Part shown: positions 1-13,544 of the stretch, piece by piece
Layout of the letters: each line of letters begins with the position of its first letter
How positions within the stretch are numbered: the first letter of the stretch is position 1
Assembly: GCA_032207245.1 (NCBI GenBank)
Contig: CM063502.1
Location: 44,143,691-44,207,690 of the forward strand
Direction of reading: 5' to 3'
From: Pardosa pseudoannulata
Taxonomy: Eukaryota; Arthropoda; Arachnida; Araneae; Lycosidae
Length of the DNA: 64,000 nucleotides
Notes under the pieces: generated by a model
What the model was told of the DNA's origin: nothing
Seen by the model: the letters and a program-made list of their open reading frames with translations, nothing else
The model's database searches: none
Program-made: the position numbers and the translations under genes

Positions 1-172
1 AAATTTTCATTTAAACAGTTTTTAATTTTTTGCCATATATTAAAGAATTTTATATTTATTTTAGCATTTGTCAGAAACCATCGTCAATATCAGCATGCCA
101 CCAAGCATGAAATAGAAGCATCGATAAAAAAACTGGTATGCGAAAGATTGTGAGGGTGAACATCTGCTCTAT

Positions 173-345
173 AGTTTGGTTTGGAGCTCTACCGTCTACT
201 TTTTTACAATACGACGCATAATGAGACTGGGACCTACTGCTTAAAGCCGATTCCGAACGGCTACGAACATCCATGCAACAGAGGAATTTGAACATACAAA
301 CTCCGGTACCGAAGGAAAGCACCTTAACAATACGGCCGCAATTTT
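173..345 (-). mobile_element. tRNA-derived SINE, minus strand, diverged
   Basis: The reverse complement matches the SINE family seen many times in this window: a tRNA-like head, a body containing CGTTCGGAATCGG and TTTAAGCAGTAGG, and a tail ending near CTCCAAACC. Here the body (GAGACTGGGACCTACTGCTT on the plus strand) is clear, while the B-box is decayed (GAATTTGAACATACAAACTC). It was assigned by comparison with the intact copies at 10327 and 46510. Any short open frames here are repeat translation, not genes. Confidence 0.85.
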
Positions 346-1989
346 AAAAATAATATATTGTGGATAACGCTTGATTTTTAATGCCTTTGTCAATAAAATT
401 TTATTTGATTACCAACTTTTCTAAATATTTTATTTATGCTTTAATCATGTGAATATTTATGCACGTCAGTGTAAATATTCTTACAGAACATATACAATAT
501 ACAAAAGAATTTTTTTCTACTCTTATAAAAAATGTAAATTTTTAGTTTTTGTGTTACTTTGGAAATAAATGAAATTTACATTAAGTGATAGAGTCCTAAA
601 CTATTTACTTGTAAATCTAAAATGTTTGTAATTAAAAATTAAGGATGATAAGAATTTAAATTTTAGTTTTTAAAACATTTGTTTATTGTTCACATTTAAT
701 AACAGAACAGTCTAAACTAAGACAAGCTTGCTTTATCCTTTAAAAAGAGAAGATATTTTTCATTCAAAAATTATTGACATAAACTTGTTGAAATAAAATA
801 AGTGTTAAAAATATTTACAACTATCACAGATTTTATCACAAAAATTCTACAATTCTATTTTTCACGTCAGATACAGATGATTTTACACAGATGAATTAAT
901 TACATGACTGAAGTGTGTACATTTTTGTTTACATCTGATATAAAGTGGTTTTAAATTGCATTCTTGTTTGGATATTGAATTATTGCTTTGAAGAGTAGAG
1001 AGAACCACAATAAAAAGTTTTTAAGATGTGCAGACTACTGCTTTAGTAAATGTACGTTTCTGATATATAGTCAAATTTTTATAAGGGTATTTTGCTGTAT
1101 TTTCAAGTTCTGTTTTTTTTTCAAGATAGTTTTTGTGCTCATTTATTGAACTAAAGCAACGGTGTTTATTTTTACTAAACTTTCATTGTTAACCTGAATA
1201 TGATATACTAAGCTAAAATTGCTATTACTTTTTTTTACTTGTAATACTGCAAGAGGAAATTATTTGAAATCTTTTTGAAATATGCTTTTGAATTAAAACA
1301 TTCAAATTTCTTAAATAGACAATACTGATTAAATTAAACTATTATTTTATAATTATTACTTTTTTTACTTGTAATATTGCAATTTTTATTTTTTTCTTTT
1401 TAATTTATATTTTTAAATTTTCAAATTTCTTAAATAAACAGTATTGAAACTTTATTAAATATTTTAAAGTATGTGATGGGTTTTTTTCAAACGCTACAGT
1501 ACATGTAACAGTACTACATAACATTTTTTTTAATATACACGCAAAAAAGAAAGGTTGCTATATTGAAAAATCTGAAAAAAACATGGTTCAAAATTTTAAT
1601 AAACTAGAAGAACAATAAATTTCTGATTATAATTAAATAGTCTAGAAAACAGTTATAAAGTTTTTTAATTTCCATGTGTATAAATTAAAATTGTATAAAA
1701 TTTCACAAAAAAATGGTTACAGATTTAAGTTTTTTTGTTTTATTTTAGAACTACATATTTTATTTTAAAAATTCAATTTTAATTCAAGGAAATAAAGCCA
1801 TTTTCTATACGGAAATATTTTAAAACATTAGAAAACATATAATGAAATAATTTAAAAGCTTTTAATTATAAATCTATCAGGTCACCCATTTATTCAACGT
1901 AAATGATTTTTTCATAAAAATCAGTAAATGATCGGCAAAACTGTCTGAAACACGTCGCGGCTATGATTTCCAGGCGGATTGCCGGCGGC
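346..1989. other. AT-rich sequence without recognised features
   Basis: Low-complexity AT-rich DNA with no open frame above background and no repeat I can match elsewhere in the window. Two similar stretches (around 1225-1260 and 1350-1440, both containing ACTTTTTTTACTTGTAATA) suggest a small local duplication. Confidence 0.5.
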
Positions 1990-2480
1990 CATGCTCAACT
2001 ACAGTTAAACGTCACCCTAATAAAGTTAGCCCCCCCCCACAACATGATGGAAATTGACATTCCGAAATATGCCATTCGTTTGATCATCGTTATATCAGAT
2101 TTGGTCAACATATATCACCGTTTGATCAATTAATATAAAAAAGATATTTTTAAAAAATCTGTAAGGGGGGGGGGGCTAACTTTATAGATTTTTTTAAAAT
2201 TATCGTATAAACATGAACAATACATCATTCAAAAGTGCATCTTTAGATCAGATTTGATCAATACTTTTTGGCGTTTGATCTATACCAGAAATACCCCCAA
2301 ATCGCCCCGTAAAGGTGCCCCAAAACCATAAAGTTATCCCCCCCTCTATGTCAGTATTTCGGGATAATTTTAGTGTCATTCGAAAAAAGATCGTTGGATC
2401 AGATTTGATCAACTGTTTTTGGAGTGACCCCAAACCGCCCCTAAAGGTGCCTTAAAACCCTAAAGACTCCCCCATATTAA
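1990..2480 (+). repeat. Duplicated block P, copy 1
   Basis: A block marked by repeated GATCAGATTTGATCAA motifs and C/G homopolymer runs (2031-2039, 2166-2174). It matches 10003-10680: both copies contain the phrases TTTAGATCAGATT.GATCAA and ATCGTATAAA.ATGA. in the same order. It lies immediately upstream of block Q here but immediately downstream of it in the second copy. No coding function is evident. The two internal similar segments (around 2240-2340 and 2390-2470) suggest the block is itself a short tandem. Confidence 0.65.
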
Positions 2481-2499
2481 ATTTCCATAGTAATAGAAC

Positions 2500-3925
2500 A
2501 GAAATTATTACCTCCTTCCTAATATTTTTTCATTTTAATTCTACCTTATTTAGAATTAAACTTAAAGGAGTCTGAAATTTACTAGACAGCAGTTTTTCGA
2601 AACCTGAATTCCTACTAAACTACAGGTATTTTTCAGAATTCTTTCTGCTGGATTTTAAAACCTTTTTACTTTAAGAGGATACTTGAATTTCTCCAATGTT
2701 TTACATCGAACTTCTCATATTTTACAGCAATTTTAATTTTATCAATCAGAAATTTAAAAAATATTGCATCGTCTTATGATTAAAGGACATTTTGTAATGT
2801 AATTATCCCTGTTTTTCTTCTTATATTTGTTGAGGGCAAATCGATTATGTACATCGCATTGGAGCTTCATTTACTGGCTCTCCCGGGCCAAGCCCTATTC
2901 TATATATGTGTTCCATGTACGGGGGTGAAGTTGATGCTTTAATGTGTCTCCGTTGTCATGTTGAAATACTGTTAACCTCTGACCCCTATTCGCTGCAGGG
3001 TAATAAATTCGCCAGACCTTCTCTTCTCGACCCCCTTTCGCTTTCTTCAAAATGACCCTGTAATTCGACTAACCTTGGAAATAGCCAGAATGGTGGTTAG
3101 TTGTGCTATAGGTTATCAGAGTGTGAAAAATTCGAAATCAGCAAATGAACATCTGCATGTTTTCTTTATAGTTCATTACACATTGTTGCTTTGTTAGACC
3201 TCTGGACAGCTGTAACAGCATTTTCTGGATGTTTCTGAAAAAAAAAGGCTCCAAAGAAAAGGAATTTATTTTTACTGCTGAAATTATTTGAATGGTCAAT
3301 TTTTTTTTGCAAAAACTTATTTGATTTTCAATTTGAAAGATTTGACTTTTCTTTGAATGATATTAAAGAAATATTATATAATTCATAAAAACTATTTAAA
3401 AATATTTGCAAGCTAAATATTCATATTAATAAAAAAATATATCAAAATATATTATTAGGGAAAAAAAAGAAAAAGTTTATATTTTAACAGATATTCTATA
3501 GTAGTATTAAATAATTTGCCCTTAATAATTGTTTCCTTCATTATGTATTCTAGTTTAAATACTGTATCTTCTGCTAATTTGGTTCATAATTTAAAATGAA
3601 CTAAACTAAATGTTGAAAACAATATCTGGTATGATCTCATGATTTTCTCGTATTTCTGTTAAATTATGTACTTAATAGTCTACATTTAAGTTTACTTTAT
3701 TTGAATGTGACATAAAATCTTCCAATTTCCTGTAAAGTGGCCAGTTACACCGCTGCTAAAGTATGTTTTTATTAATATAAAAAATTATACAATGTTAAAT
3801 CAACAATGATTAGAATTGTATTCAACAATAAGTTGTACGTATTAGTTCAACGATGAGTAGAGCTCAAGTACTGCCATTTATTAGAGAGGAGTAGCATTTT
3901 TTGTTAGACTCCAACCCCACCCATT
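2500..3925 (+). repeat. Duplicated block Q, copy 1 (~1.4 kb)
   Basis: Shares long, collinear but diverged similarity with 8600-10002. Shared landmarks include TTTTACAGCAAT, CATGTTGAAATACTGTTAAC, GGGTAATAAA, CTGCATGTTTTCTTTATA, TTTGAATGGTCAATTTTTTT, GATAATTTGCCCTTAATAAT and TTCAACAATNAGTTGTA. Neither copy has a long open frame, so this is a non-coding duplicated segment or a decayed mobile element. A third partial copy of its left end is at 11790-11900. Confidence 0.75.
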
Positions 3926-5295
3926 GCTATATAGTAACCAATTTTAACGTAGTACATGTTTCAGTTTGTGCATAATTAATGATACCTCGAATATTTTGAT
4001 TCAAAATTAAATTCTTCTGTAGTTTTAGGCATTTGAATGTTTTGAATCAAAATGATACATTTCACAAAGGCTGAATGCTCAATATTTTGATGTCCTATAT
4101 CTGTAAAATTACTTAAGGTACACAGAAGAGTTTTACAAAACTGCACGCTTCTGAAAACTAGTCTATGTGTTTATAACATAATGGCAATTTTAAAACATAA
4201 TAGTTAATCTTAACATGATTAAAAAAATGGAAATTTTGTCAATTTGGAATAAATAAAAAATGTTTTAATGACTAAAAGATTTTAAAACATTTTTGATTTT
4301 AATACCAGATAGACTGTTAGGTATGATAAAAAGATTACTGGAGTTCAGATGTTGCCTTTTATTTATTTCATAAAATAAATAAGATAAATGGACTTGTGAG
4401 GATTTTATTTCCAATATTCTATTTAAGTCTTGTTTGAAAGGTGACACCCGTCTTAGCTTAAATCTATGTAAGAAAGGGATGCAATAATTAAATTCATGTA
4501 ATTACCTGCCAATACTAGTTAATTCGTTAAGAGTAATTGTGCTAAACGTTAAGCCACAATGTTAGTACTATTAACATTAAAACAATAGTAAAATAAGTTT
4601 AGTAATGAACCCAATGGTTTAGTTTGCAATAAATATGTAAAATATGTTTTTAAAATGAGATACAATTTTTGATTCAGAACTGTTGTGTTTTGCAATCTTT
4701 AAAAACTATATATCAATTAAAAGGTTACAACAAAGTTTTAACTTTTAAAGTACAATAAAAATTTAGAGTCAAAATAATTATTAAAATTACTACCTATATT
4801 TTTTTTAATAATTCTAATTGTGGGAAACTTGTGAGTAAGTTAATGTAAATTAAGTTTTTGCAAAAATTGCACTTAATTAAAATGGAGCTGATATTTAAAA
4901 TTACTCAAATTTCTAGTCTATGTATGCAGAATGAATGGCTGTTTCCACTCATCTTCGAAACCTCATATGAAATTTATTGAATCTTTTAAGTCTCTAAACT
5001 TGGCACATCCTACATTGTTGTACTATTTAAAATTTCTCGGTAAAAAATTGCCGAGTTGTTGTTGTGATAAGGCGATTTAGATCAGTTATATAATTGTTTC
5101 ATTCATACAAGAAGTAAAATGTTCGGGATCTAAATCTGACTTCATCACATCTTTGTAAAAGAAAAATAAATTTTATTCAACGGATATTGTTGTCTTGTAT
5201 GGTTTTTGAAGTATTTAGAATACCGTCTTACTTAACATTAAATAAGAATGTACCTTTGTATTTTTATGAGTCCCTAAGGGACATAATTAAAATAA
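3926..5295. other. AT-rich sequence without recognised features
   Basis: No recognisable coding region, RNA gene or repeat family. Short open frames here look like chance. Confidence 0.5.
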
Positions 5296-5296
5296 G

Positions 5297-5707
<411 letters not shown>

Positions 5708-5719
5708 TATACGTGTGTG

Positions 5720-6925
5720 CATGCTTGTGTTTAAGGTTTCAACATATCTCCACTTATTTATAGAATGAAAGTGATTTGTTTCATAACATACTTGGTAGTA
5801 ATTAGGGTGCCAAACTGACTATTCTACAACTACCATTATAAGATAAGGAGCGATTCCATAAATAATTTATAAGTCTCAGAATAGCATTATATAATGGACT
5901 CAACTACACTAATATTTCGGAGTTAGCTCATAAATGTTGTGTTACTAAGGTAACTAGTTTTCTCATTCAGTTTATTGTCCACAGTAGTCTATAGAAGGGT
6001 GGTCGAAAATGAATATTTAACCATAGTTAATATTTTGGTATCAAAGTAGTTAATAGAAGTAAATACGGGTTTTAGATAATTTGATTGTGTTCCACAAGTA
6101 TAAAAAATAGAATAAATACTATTTTCTAAAAATCATATTAAATTAGTTAAAATAAATAAAAGTTTGAACAATTATTATTACAACAAACTTTACAATAATT
6201 GAAACTTTGTAAAATACTCTACTGGTTTCTTTCCTTGGCAGTTGTTGATTTATTACTTTAAGTTGATATTTCTCAGATTGCAAATTTTTCTTGTTGCGAG
6301 CAAGATTTCCCAAAGCCTATTAAATAATTTTCACAAAGTTTTCAGCATTTCATTAAAATAATGTTTATTAGAACTAAAATTATTGCTATAAGAATCCTAT
6401 TTTTTTGTTTTAGAGGTAAGAGGTAAGCACGTGTCAAAATGACTCCCGCTTAAATGGATAAAATTATAAACATGTTTTAAATATATAAATTATCCTTAAA
6501 TTTATGGTTTTTTAAGTTAAATTCAATTTTAGAAATATGTTCTTTATTAAAAACTTACAATTTAGCATTTATCTGTGCAAGATATTTTTGGTAAACTTGC
6601 ACTCAAGTGAGAAAGGTTTTAACGAACAAAAAAAGGAAAGTTATAAATATACATTTTTTAAAAACGTGTTTTAGCATTTTTATAAGTATTTAATTAATAT
6701 ATTAGTTTAATAAAAGGATGTATAACAGATTTCTGCAAAAACATTTTCAGACATTTTAGTGGGAATTAAGAAAAGTTCTGGAAAGTCAAAAGTAGTAACA
6801 AAACCATGTTATTCTTATGTTTAACAGTTCCTAGACTTCTTAATTAAAACTAATTAATTAGTTATTAAATAATGGCCTAACTAATTCCAGTTTAAAGCCC
6901 CTTAAGTGGGAATTTACTATTATTG
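5720..6925. other. AT-rich sequence without recognised features
   Basis: No supported gene or repeat. A small duplication GAGGTAAGAGGTAAG occurs at about 6412. Confidence 0.5.
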
Positions 6926-6927
6926 AT

Positions 6928-7012
6928 ATTTGGTAAAAATCGAACTATCGATATTTGGTAAAATCGAACTATCGATATTTGGTAAAAATGTGAATATTTG
7001 GTAACAATCCAC
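6928..7012 (+). repeat. Short tandem repeat, ~25-bp unit
   Basis: Three and a half imperfect copies of ATCGATATTTGGTAAAAATC with the spacer GAACT. It lies immediately left of the 290-bp satellite array and shares no sequence with it. Confidence 0.8.
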
Positions 7013-7069
7013 AGAAGTAGACATACATTTCACCAGCCCCGCACTTCTACGATTCGGTAAATCCACAGG

Positions 7070-8565
7070 TGCCATTCGTTAGTACCGGTTAGTACCCCAA
7101 AAATTTTCGTTAGTACTGAATTTAAAATAAAATTATTGTGGGGCTGGGGAAATGCGAGTCCCGCACCTGCAGAATTTCTCCGTTTCAAAGATGCCACTCG
7201 ATAGTACTCCGTTAGTACCGGTTAGTACTGCAAAAAATTTTCATTAGTACCAAATTTGAAAAAAAGGTATAGCCATTTTTCATTTCGAGGCTCTAGAAAG
7301 GTAAGAACCGAAACAGTATAATTCTTCTTATATTTCCCAATTCAAAGATGTCATTCGTTAGTACTTCGTTAGTACTGGTAAGTACAGCAAAAATTTTCGT
7401 TAGTACCGAATTTAAAATAAAATTATTGCGGGGCTGGGGAAATGCGAGTCCCTCACCTGCAGAATTTCTCCGTTTCAAAGATGCCACTCGATAGTACTCC
7501 GTTAGTACCGGTTAGTACTGCAAAAATTTTCATTAGTACCAAATTTGAAAAAAAGGTTATCGCCATTTTTCTTTTCGGGGCTCAAGAAAGGTAAGCCCCG
7601 CAACAGTATAATTTTCCTTATATTTCCCAATTCAAAGATGTCATTCGTTAGTACTTCGTTAGTACTGGTAAGTACCGCAAAAATTTTCGTTAGTACCGAA
7701 TTTAAAATAAAATTATTGCGGGGCTGGGGAAATGCGAGTCCCTCACCTGCAGAATTTCTCCGTTTCAAAGATGCCACTCGATAGTACTCCGTTAGTACCG
7801 GTTAGTACTGCAAAAATTTTCATTAGTACCAAATTTGAAAAAAAGGTATAGCCATTTTTCATTTCGAGGCTCTAGAAAGGTAAGAACCGAAACAGTATAA
7901 TTTTGCTTATATTTCCCAATTCAAAGATGTCATTCGTTAGTACTTCGTTAGTACTGGTAAGTACCGCAAAAATTTTCGTTAGTACCGAATTTAAAATAAA
8001 ATTATTGCGGGGCTGGGGAAATGCGAGTCCCTCACCTGCAGAATTTCTCCGTTTCAAAGATGCCACTCGATAGTACTCCGTTAGTACCGGTTAGTACTGC
8101 AAAAATTTTCATTAGTACCAAATTTGAAAAAAAGGTATAGCCATTTTCCTTTTCGGGGCTCTAGGAAGGTAAGCCCCGTAACAGTATAATTTTTCTTATA
8201 TTTCCCAATTCAAAGATGTCATTCGATAGTACTTCGTTAGTACCGGTTATTACCACAAAAAATTTCGTTAGTACCGAATTTCAAATAAAATCATTGCAAT
8301 TTTGTTATTGCGATAGAAAATATTTCCCCCAGTCCCGTAATTTTCAAAAAGCTTTTTCTATGACAGTTTCAAAAATTCTCCTATTGCCTGTGAGTTTCGT
8401 AATTAAAATAAAATTATTTAAATTTTTTATTTTGGGACTCTGGAAATCCGAGTCTTGATGCTGTACAATTTTAATTTTTCTTTGCATTTCAAAATTGTCA
8501 TTAATTAGTATTTTATTAGTACCAATTAATGCCATACAAATTTTCGTTAGCACTGAATTAAAATT
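7070..8565 (+). repeat. Satellite-like tandem array, ~290-bp dimeric unit
   Basis: The marker AGAATTTCTCCG recurs at 7171, 7461, 7751 and 8040, giving periods of 290, 290 and 289 bp. Each unit is a dimer of two related halves: half A starts TTTCAAAGATGCCACTCGAT and half B starts TTCAAAGATGTCATTCGTTA; the halves alternate at ~157 and ~133 bp. Each half carries several GTTAGTAC motifs and a C/G-rich GGGGCTGGGGAAATGCG or GGGGCTCTAGAAAGG element. Central units are nearly identical, while the right flank (8300-8565) decays. Open frames of 64-91 codons on both strands repeat with the unit and are not credible genes. Confidence 0.93.
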
Positions 8566-8599
8566 AAATTAATTATAGTATCTTAATACATAAAGTGGT

Positions 8600-10002
<1,403 letters not shown>

Positions 10003-10680
10003 AACACCTCCCCCTCCTCTAATTATGAAAATAAACATTTCGAAGTATCCCATTTGTTTTATCATCTATAACTCTCACTTTATCAACATACTTCAATGTT
10101 TGATCATTTGTTTGAAAAAATATATAAGAAAATGTGCAGGGAGTGAGTAACTGTATGGATTTTTGAAAATGATCGTATAAATATGATCTATAATTCATTA
10201 GAAAGAACGTCTTTAGATCAGATTCGATCAATTATTTTTGGCATTTGATTAACACTTAAATTGCCCTAAATCACCCCAAAGATGTCCTGAAAGTTCCTCC
10301 CACTCCCCGTGGTCAAACATTCCTTTGCCGAGCAATGGCCGATTGGTTAGGGTGCTGGCCTTCGAAACCGGAGTTCGTGGGTTCGAATCCCACTGTGGTA
10401 AGGATGTTCGTAGCCGTTCGGAATCGGGTTTAAGCAGTAGGTCCCGGTCTCATTAGCCCTTGTGTTGCAAAAAGTAGACCGTAGCACTCCAAACCAAACA
10501 TTCCTTTCAGTTTATTTTTCATTCCAAAAAGATTTGTTAGATCAGGTTTGAACAACAGTTTTGCAGTTTTATCATCATTGGATAAGCCTCCACAGATTTC
10601 CCTAAACTATAAAGTTTTCTCCTTCCCCCCTGCCGGAATTTCGGACAATTTCGTTTTCATTCTAAAATAAATCTATAAAT
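10003..10680 (+). repeat. Duplicated block P, copy 2, split by a SINE
   Basis: Homologous to 1990-2480 (AACATTTCGAAGTAT, ATCGTATAAATATGATC, TTTAGATCAGATTCGATCAA). The SINE at 10327-10495 splits it, and the sequence resumes at 10496 with GATC-type motifs and a second C-rich run near 10623. Confidence 0.7.
10327..10495 (+). mobile_element. tRNA-derived SINE with 12-bp target duplication
   Basis: An intact-looking copy: A-box region TGGCCGATTGGTTAGGGTGC, B-box GGGTTCGAATCCC, then the family body (CGTAGCCGTTCGGAATCGGG, TTTAAGCAGTAGGTCCCGG) and a 3' end at CTCCAAACC. It is bounded by AAACATTCCTTT at 10315-10326 and again at 10496-10507, a perfect 12-bp target-site duplication that fixes both ends. 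It is not a functional tRNA gene: there is no cloverleaf-length boundary and a ~100-bp non-tRNA body follows the B-box. Confidence 0.96.
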
Positions 10681-10779
10681 AGAATTTGAGTAAGTATTTA
10701 TGGCGTTTTATTTATTCAGCTTCGCACTCTAACCAAATTATTATACATGATTTGGTAGCACTAGTTTAGTATGAATTTT

Positions 10780-11535
10780 GGAAATCCGGAATGACTAATA
10801 CAAACTGTTAAAGAACTTACAGAATGTGCGGGTGAAATAGATCTAGAGATTAATGAAACCAAAACATAATTCCTGACTATGTCAAACTCTAAGGAAAGAA
10901 GACAGATACTAAACCTAAAAATATATGATAAAATTTTTAAGGGTACCAACTCCTACACTTATCTTGGTAATTAAATAAACAATAAATGTGAAATGCATGA
11001 GAGTGTAAATAAACAGATACAAATTGGAAATAAAGCAGTTTTTGCAAATACTAATTAATAAAAAGTAAATTGAATATCTAGAAGTTGTAAAATGCAGATA
11101 TATAAAACCCTAATAAGACCAATTATAACGTATGGATCTGAAACCTGGGTATTGTCTAACAAAGATGAGAATATACTAAGAAGCTTTGAATATAGAATAA
11201 TAAGAATAATCGTTGGAGCCATATATGAATATAACTCATAGAGAAAAAGATACCATGAAACAGACTGATTAAAGGGGAAAACATTAAGAGATATATTAAG
11301 GCTAAGAGAATACAGTGGATTGGAGATGTAGAAAGAATGAAGGAATCGAACGTGTGCAAAAAGATAATCAGCTAAAAACTATATACCGATAGGAAACGAA
11401 GAAACTAAGATGGGTTGACCAAGTTGAAGACCCCAAAAAAATGAAAATAAAAAATTGGAAAATTAAATCAAGGCAGAAAGCAACCTGGCGTTTTATTGTC
11501 AAGAAATCTAAGGCCCAGCAGGGGCTGTAGAACTA
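10780..11535 (+). pseudogene. Decayed non-LTR retrotransposon, C-terminal end of reverse transcriptase ORF
   Basis: Conceptual translation in shifting plus-strand frames gives pieces typical of the C-terminal part of arthropod endonuclease/reverse-transcriptase LINE polyproteins. These include an ECAGEIDLEINETKT-like stretch (about 10818), SYTYLG (about 10952), then IYKTLIRPIITYGSETWVL (about 11098-11155) followed by RSFEYRIIRIIVGAIYE. The YKTLIRP..TYG.ETW and FE..I.R.I.G motifs are hallmark residues of this family. Several stop codons and frame changes make it non-functional. No 5' end, endonuclease domain or catalytic YADD box is visible, so it is a 5'-truncated fragment, as usual for LINEs. 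Clade within the I/Jockey/R1-like group is not assigned. Confidence 0.85.
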
Positions 11536-11789
11536 TTAAAGTTAAAAAAATCCGGAATGTTCGCTACCAATTCAAATTTAGAAATTTTATGTATTGCATA
11601 TTGTTCATGTCGATAATGAATAGAGAGGGCTATCGCAAAATTTGCAATTCTAAAGATGGTTTTTGAGTACTTGTGTATTACTTTGAGTATAAACTTGTAC
11701 TACAGTACTCAGTTTGTCTGCTTTAAGATATCCGCACTCTTTAGAAACGCTGTTTTTGTCTAAATGTGGGATTTTTCAATTGTTATGTA

Positions 11790-11900
11790 CTACTGATATT
11801 CATTTTTTTCTTTTTAATATTTATTGCATTTTATCTCTACCTTATTTAGAACTAGCGTTAAAGGAGTTTGAAATTAACTCGACAGCAATTTTTTTTTAAA
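11790..11900 (+). repeat. Block Q, third partial copy (left end)
   Basis: Matches 2510-2615: TCTACCTTATTTAGAA, AAAGGAGT.TGAAATT.ACT.GACAGCA in the same order. Similarity stops after about 110 bp. Confidence 0.65.
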
Positions 11901-12955
11901 TTTAAAGTGCTTGTCTAAAAACTAGAAATTTTTTAACTAAAATTTAAAAAAAAATTTTTTATTAAATATTTTTAAATGTTCAAAAATATGAAGTAACTAG
12001 TCTTTAAAATATCAATTATGTCTTTCAATGTTTATAAATAATTATAAATGACAACACATTTTAATCTTTTTTTTTTCTCAAGGATCATCACTAGTTCTGG
12101 TAAAATAATGAATATATTGAATTTGCAAAAGATTTTAAAAATTACGAAATAGTAAAAGTCGATTCTATGTTTTATTGTATTTTTAGATTCTGGTTCAAAA
12201 TAAAGACTGGTGGTTTATTTCGCATATATTAGTGATCATGGGAAAGATGGATATAAACAAAATAATGTAATGATAGAAATTCTAGTTGATTTTCCAGTGT
12301 TACACATATTTATGAAGAGAATAATAAAAAAATGAGATGGTTGTGAACTGGTACAAAAAAGCGAGGGTGAAGGAAAAGACTAACATAACGATCTAGCTGA
12401 TAATAGAAAACTTACAAACTTTTAATTTCCCGATTCTTTCATTGGAAATTGTAAAAAATTAATGCATCATTTGTTATAATCAAGAGAGAATTGAATCTGA
12501 TAAAAAAGAAACTATTATAAAATGCTGTTGTTTCTTTATTATTGTTTTCAAGAGTGGATAAGCAATTGTATGGAGAGAAAAAGAAAGATAGCTGATCTTA
12601 TAATTGAAATTTTATATTCTTCATTATTCTAAAACTAATAAAATTCTTATGTTTAATGTGTACTGCTATTTGAATATTGTAATTTCAGACGGATAAGGCC
12701 CCGTGGCGTATACTCCGTATGCATGATTATTGACTAAACGAAAATGAAAGTTCACTGGATCATTGGTTTTCCAACATTTTTTAATTCTTATTTGTTTTAT
12801 AATTACTTTTAATTGAAGGCGGATTCCTACTGATGATTCTGATGATTCCTTTTCTCCCTGCTCTATTGTTCATTTCTTTGAATTGGTTTCCTAACTAGTC
12901 TATGCTATGAAGGCAGTCTAGTTAAAGCTTTTAAGTGTTTTTTCTAATTCTTCTC
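11901..12955. other. AT-rich sequence without recognised features
   Basis: No supported coding or repeat feature. Confidence 0.5.
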
Positions 12956-12959
12956 AGTG

Positions 12960-13075
12960 TCAGTTGATGGCTGAATTGTTAGGGCTCATGGATACCAAAA
13001 TCTCCAGTTCGAATCCCACTGCTGCATAAATTCACAGCCTTTTGGAATCCCAAGTCCCAGCGTAGCAAAATACTA
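12960..13075 (+). mobile_element. SINE fragment, highly diverged
   Basis: Contains an A-box-like ATGGCTGAATTGTTAGGG and a B-box-like AGTTCGAATCCCACTG at the family spacing, followed by a shortened body (CCTTTTGGAATCCCAAGTCCC). The 3' tail is not recognisable. Confidence 0.75.
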
Positions 13076-13079
13076 AAGA

Positions 13080-13544
13080 TATCTGCTTATCATCACTTAA
13101 ATTGTCTCTGACCCATTTGCATAGAAATAGCTTATTACTAAACTGCACATATGAGAAGAAAACCAAAACAAATTGTGTAACAAAGAACATGCTAAACGTT
13201 AAGTTAAAATAATGTTTTTGGTCTGGCAACAGAAAGAAATACCTTCAGGTACGTCGCAGACATTAAATTTTAACATTTAAAACCAAAATTTGTGGTATAC
13301 TAAGAAAACATAAATATTATATTTTCTTAAAGCTTTTCTAATCTCCTAAATTTCTTTTTCGTGTAAGCTTTATTTGAAGTGTATAACATTTATAACGAAA
13401 TAATTTAATCTTAATTATGATAAATTTAGCAAAATGTACTTAAGTTTAATCCAGAATGCTGTTCATTTAAATGTAGCATATAATACAGTATTACCGACTA
13501 TTTGATTGCAACATTATTTTAAAAATTATTTTTAAACTATTTTT
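13080..13544. other. AT-rich sequence without recognised features
   Basis: Nothing supported before the inverted satellite block begins. Confidence 0.45.

Noticed and set aside
7293..8066. Repeated 64-91-codon frames beginning MASLKRRNSAGEG
   Set aside because: They recur exactly with the 290-bp tandem unit, have no start context or domain, and overlap an open frame on the other strand; repeat artefacts.
10327..10400. tRNA gene (B-box GGTTCGAATCC and A-box-like sequence)
   Set aside because: Part of a multi-copy SINE with its own target duplication; there is no tRNA-length acceptor stem closure after the B-box. The same applies to the other B-box hits.
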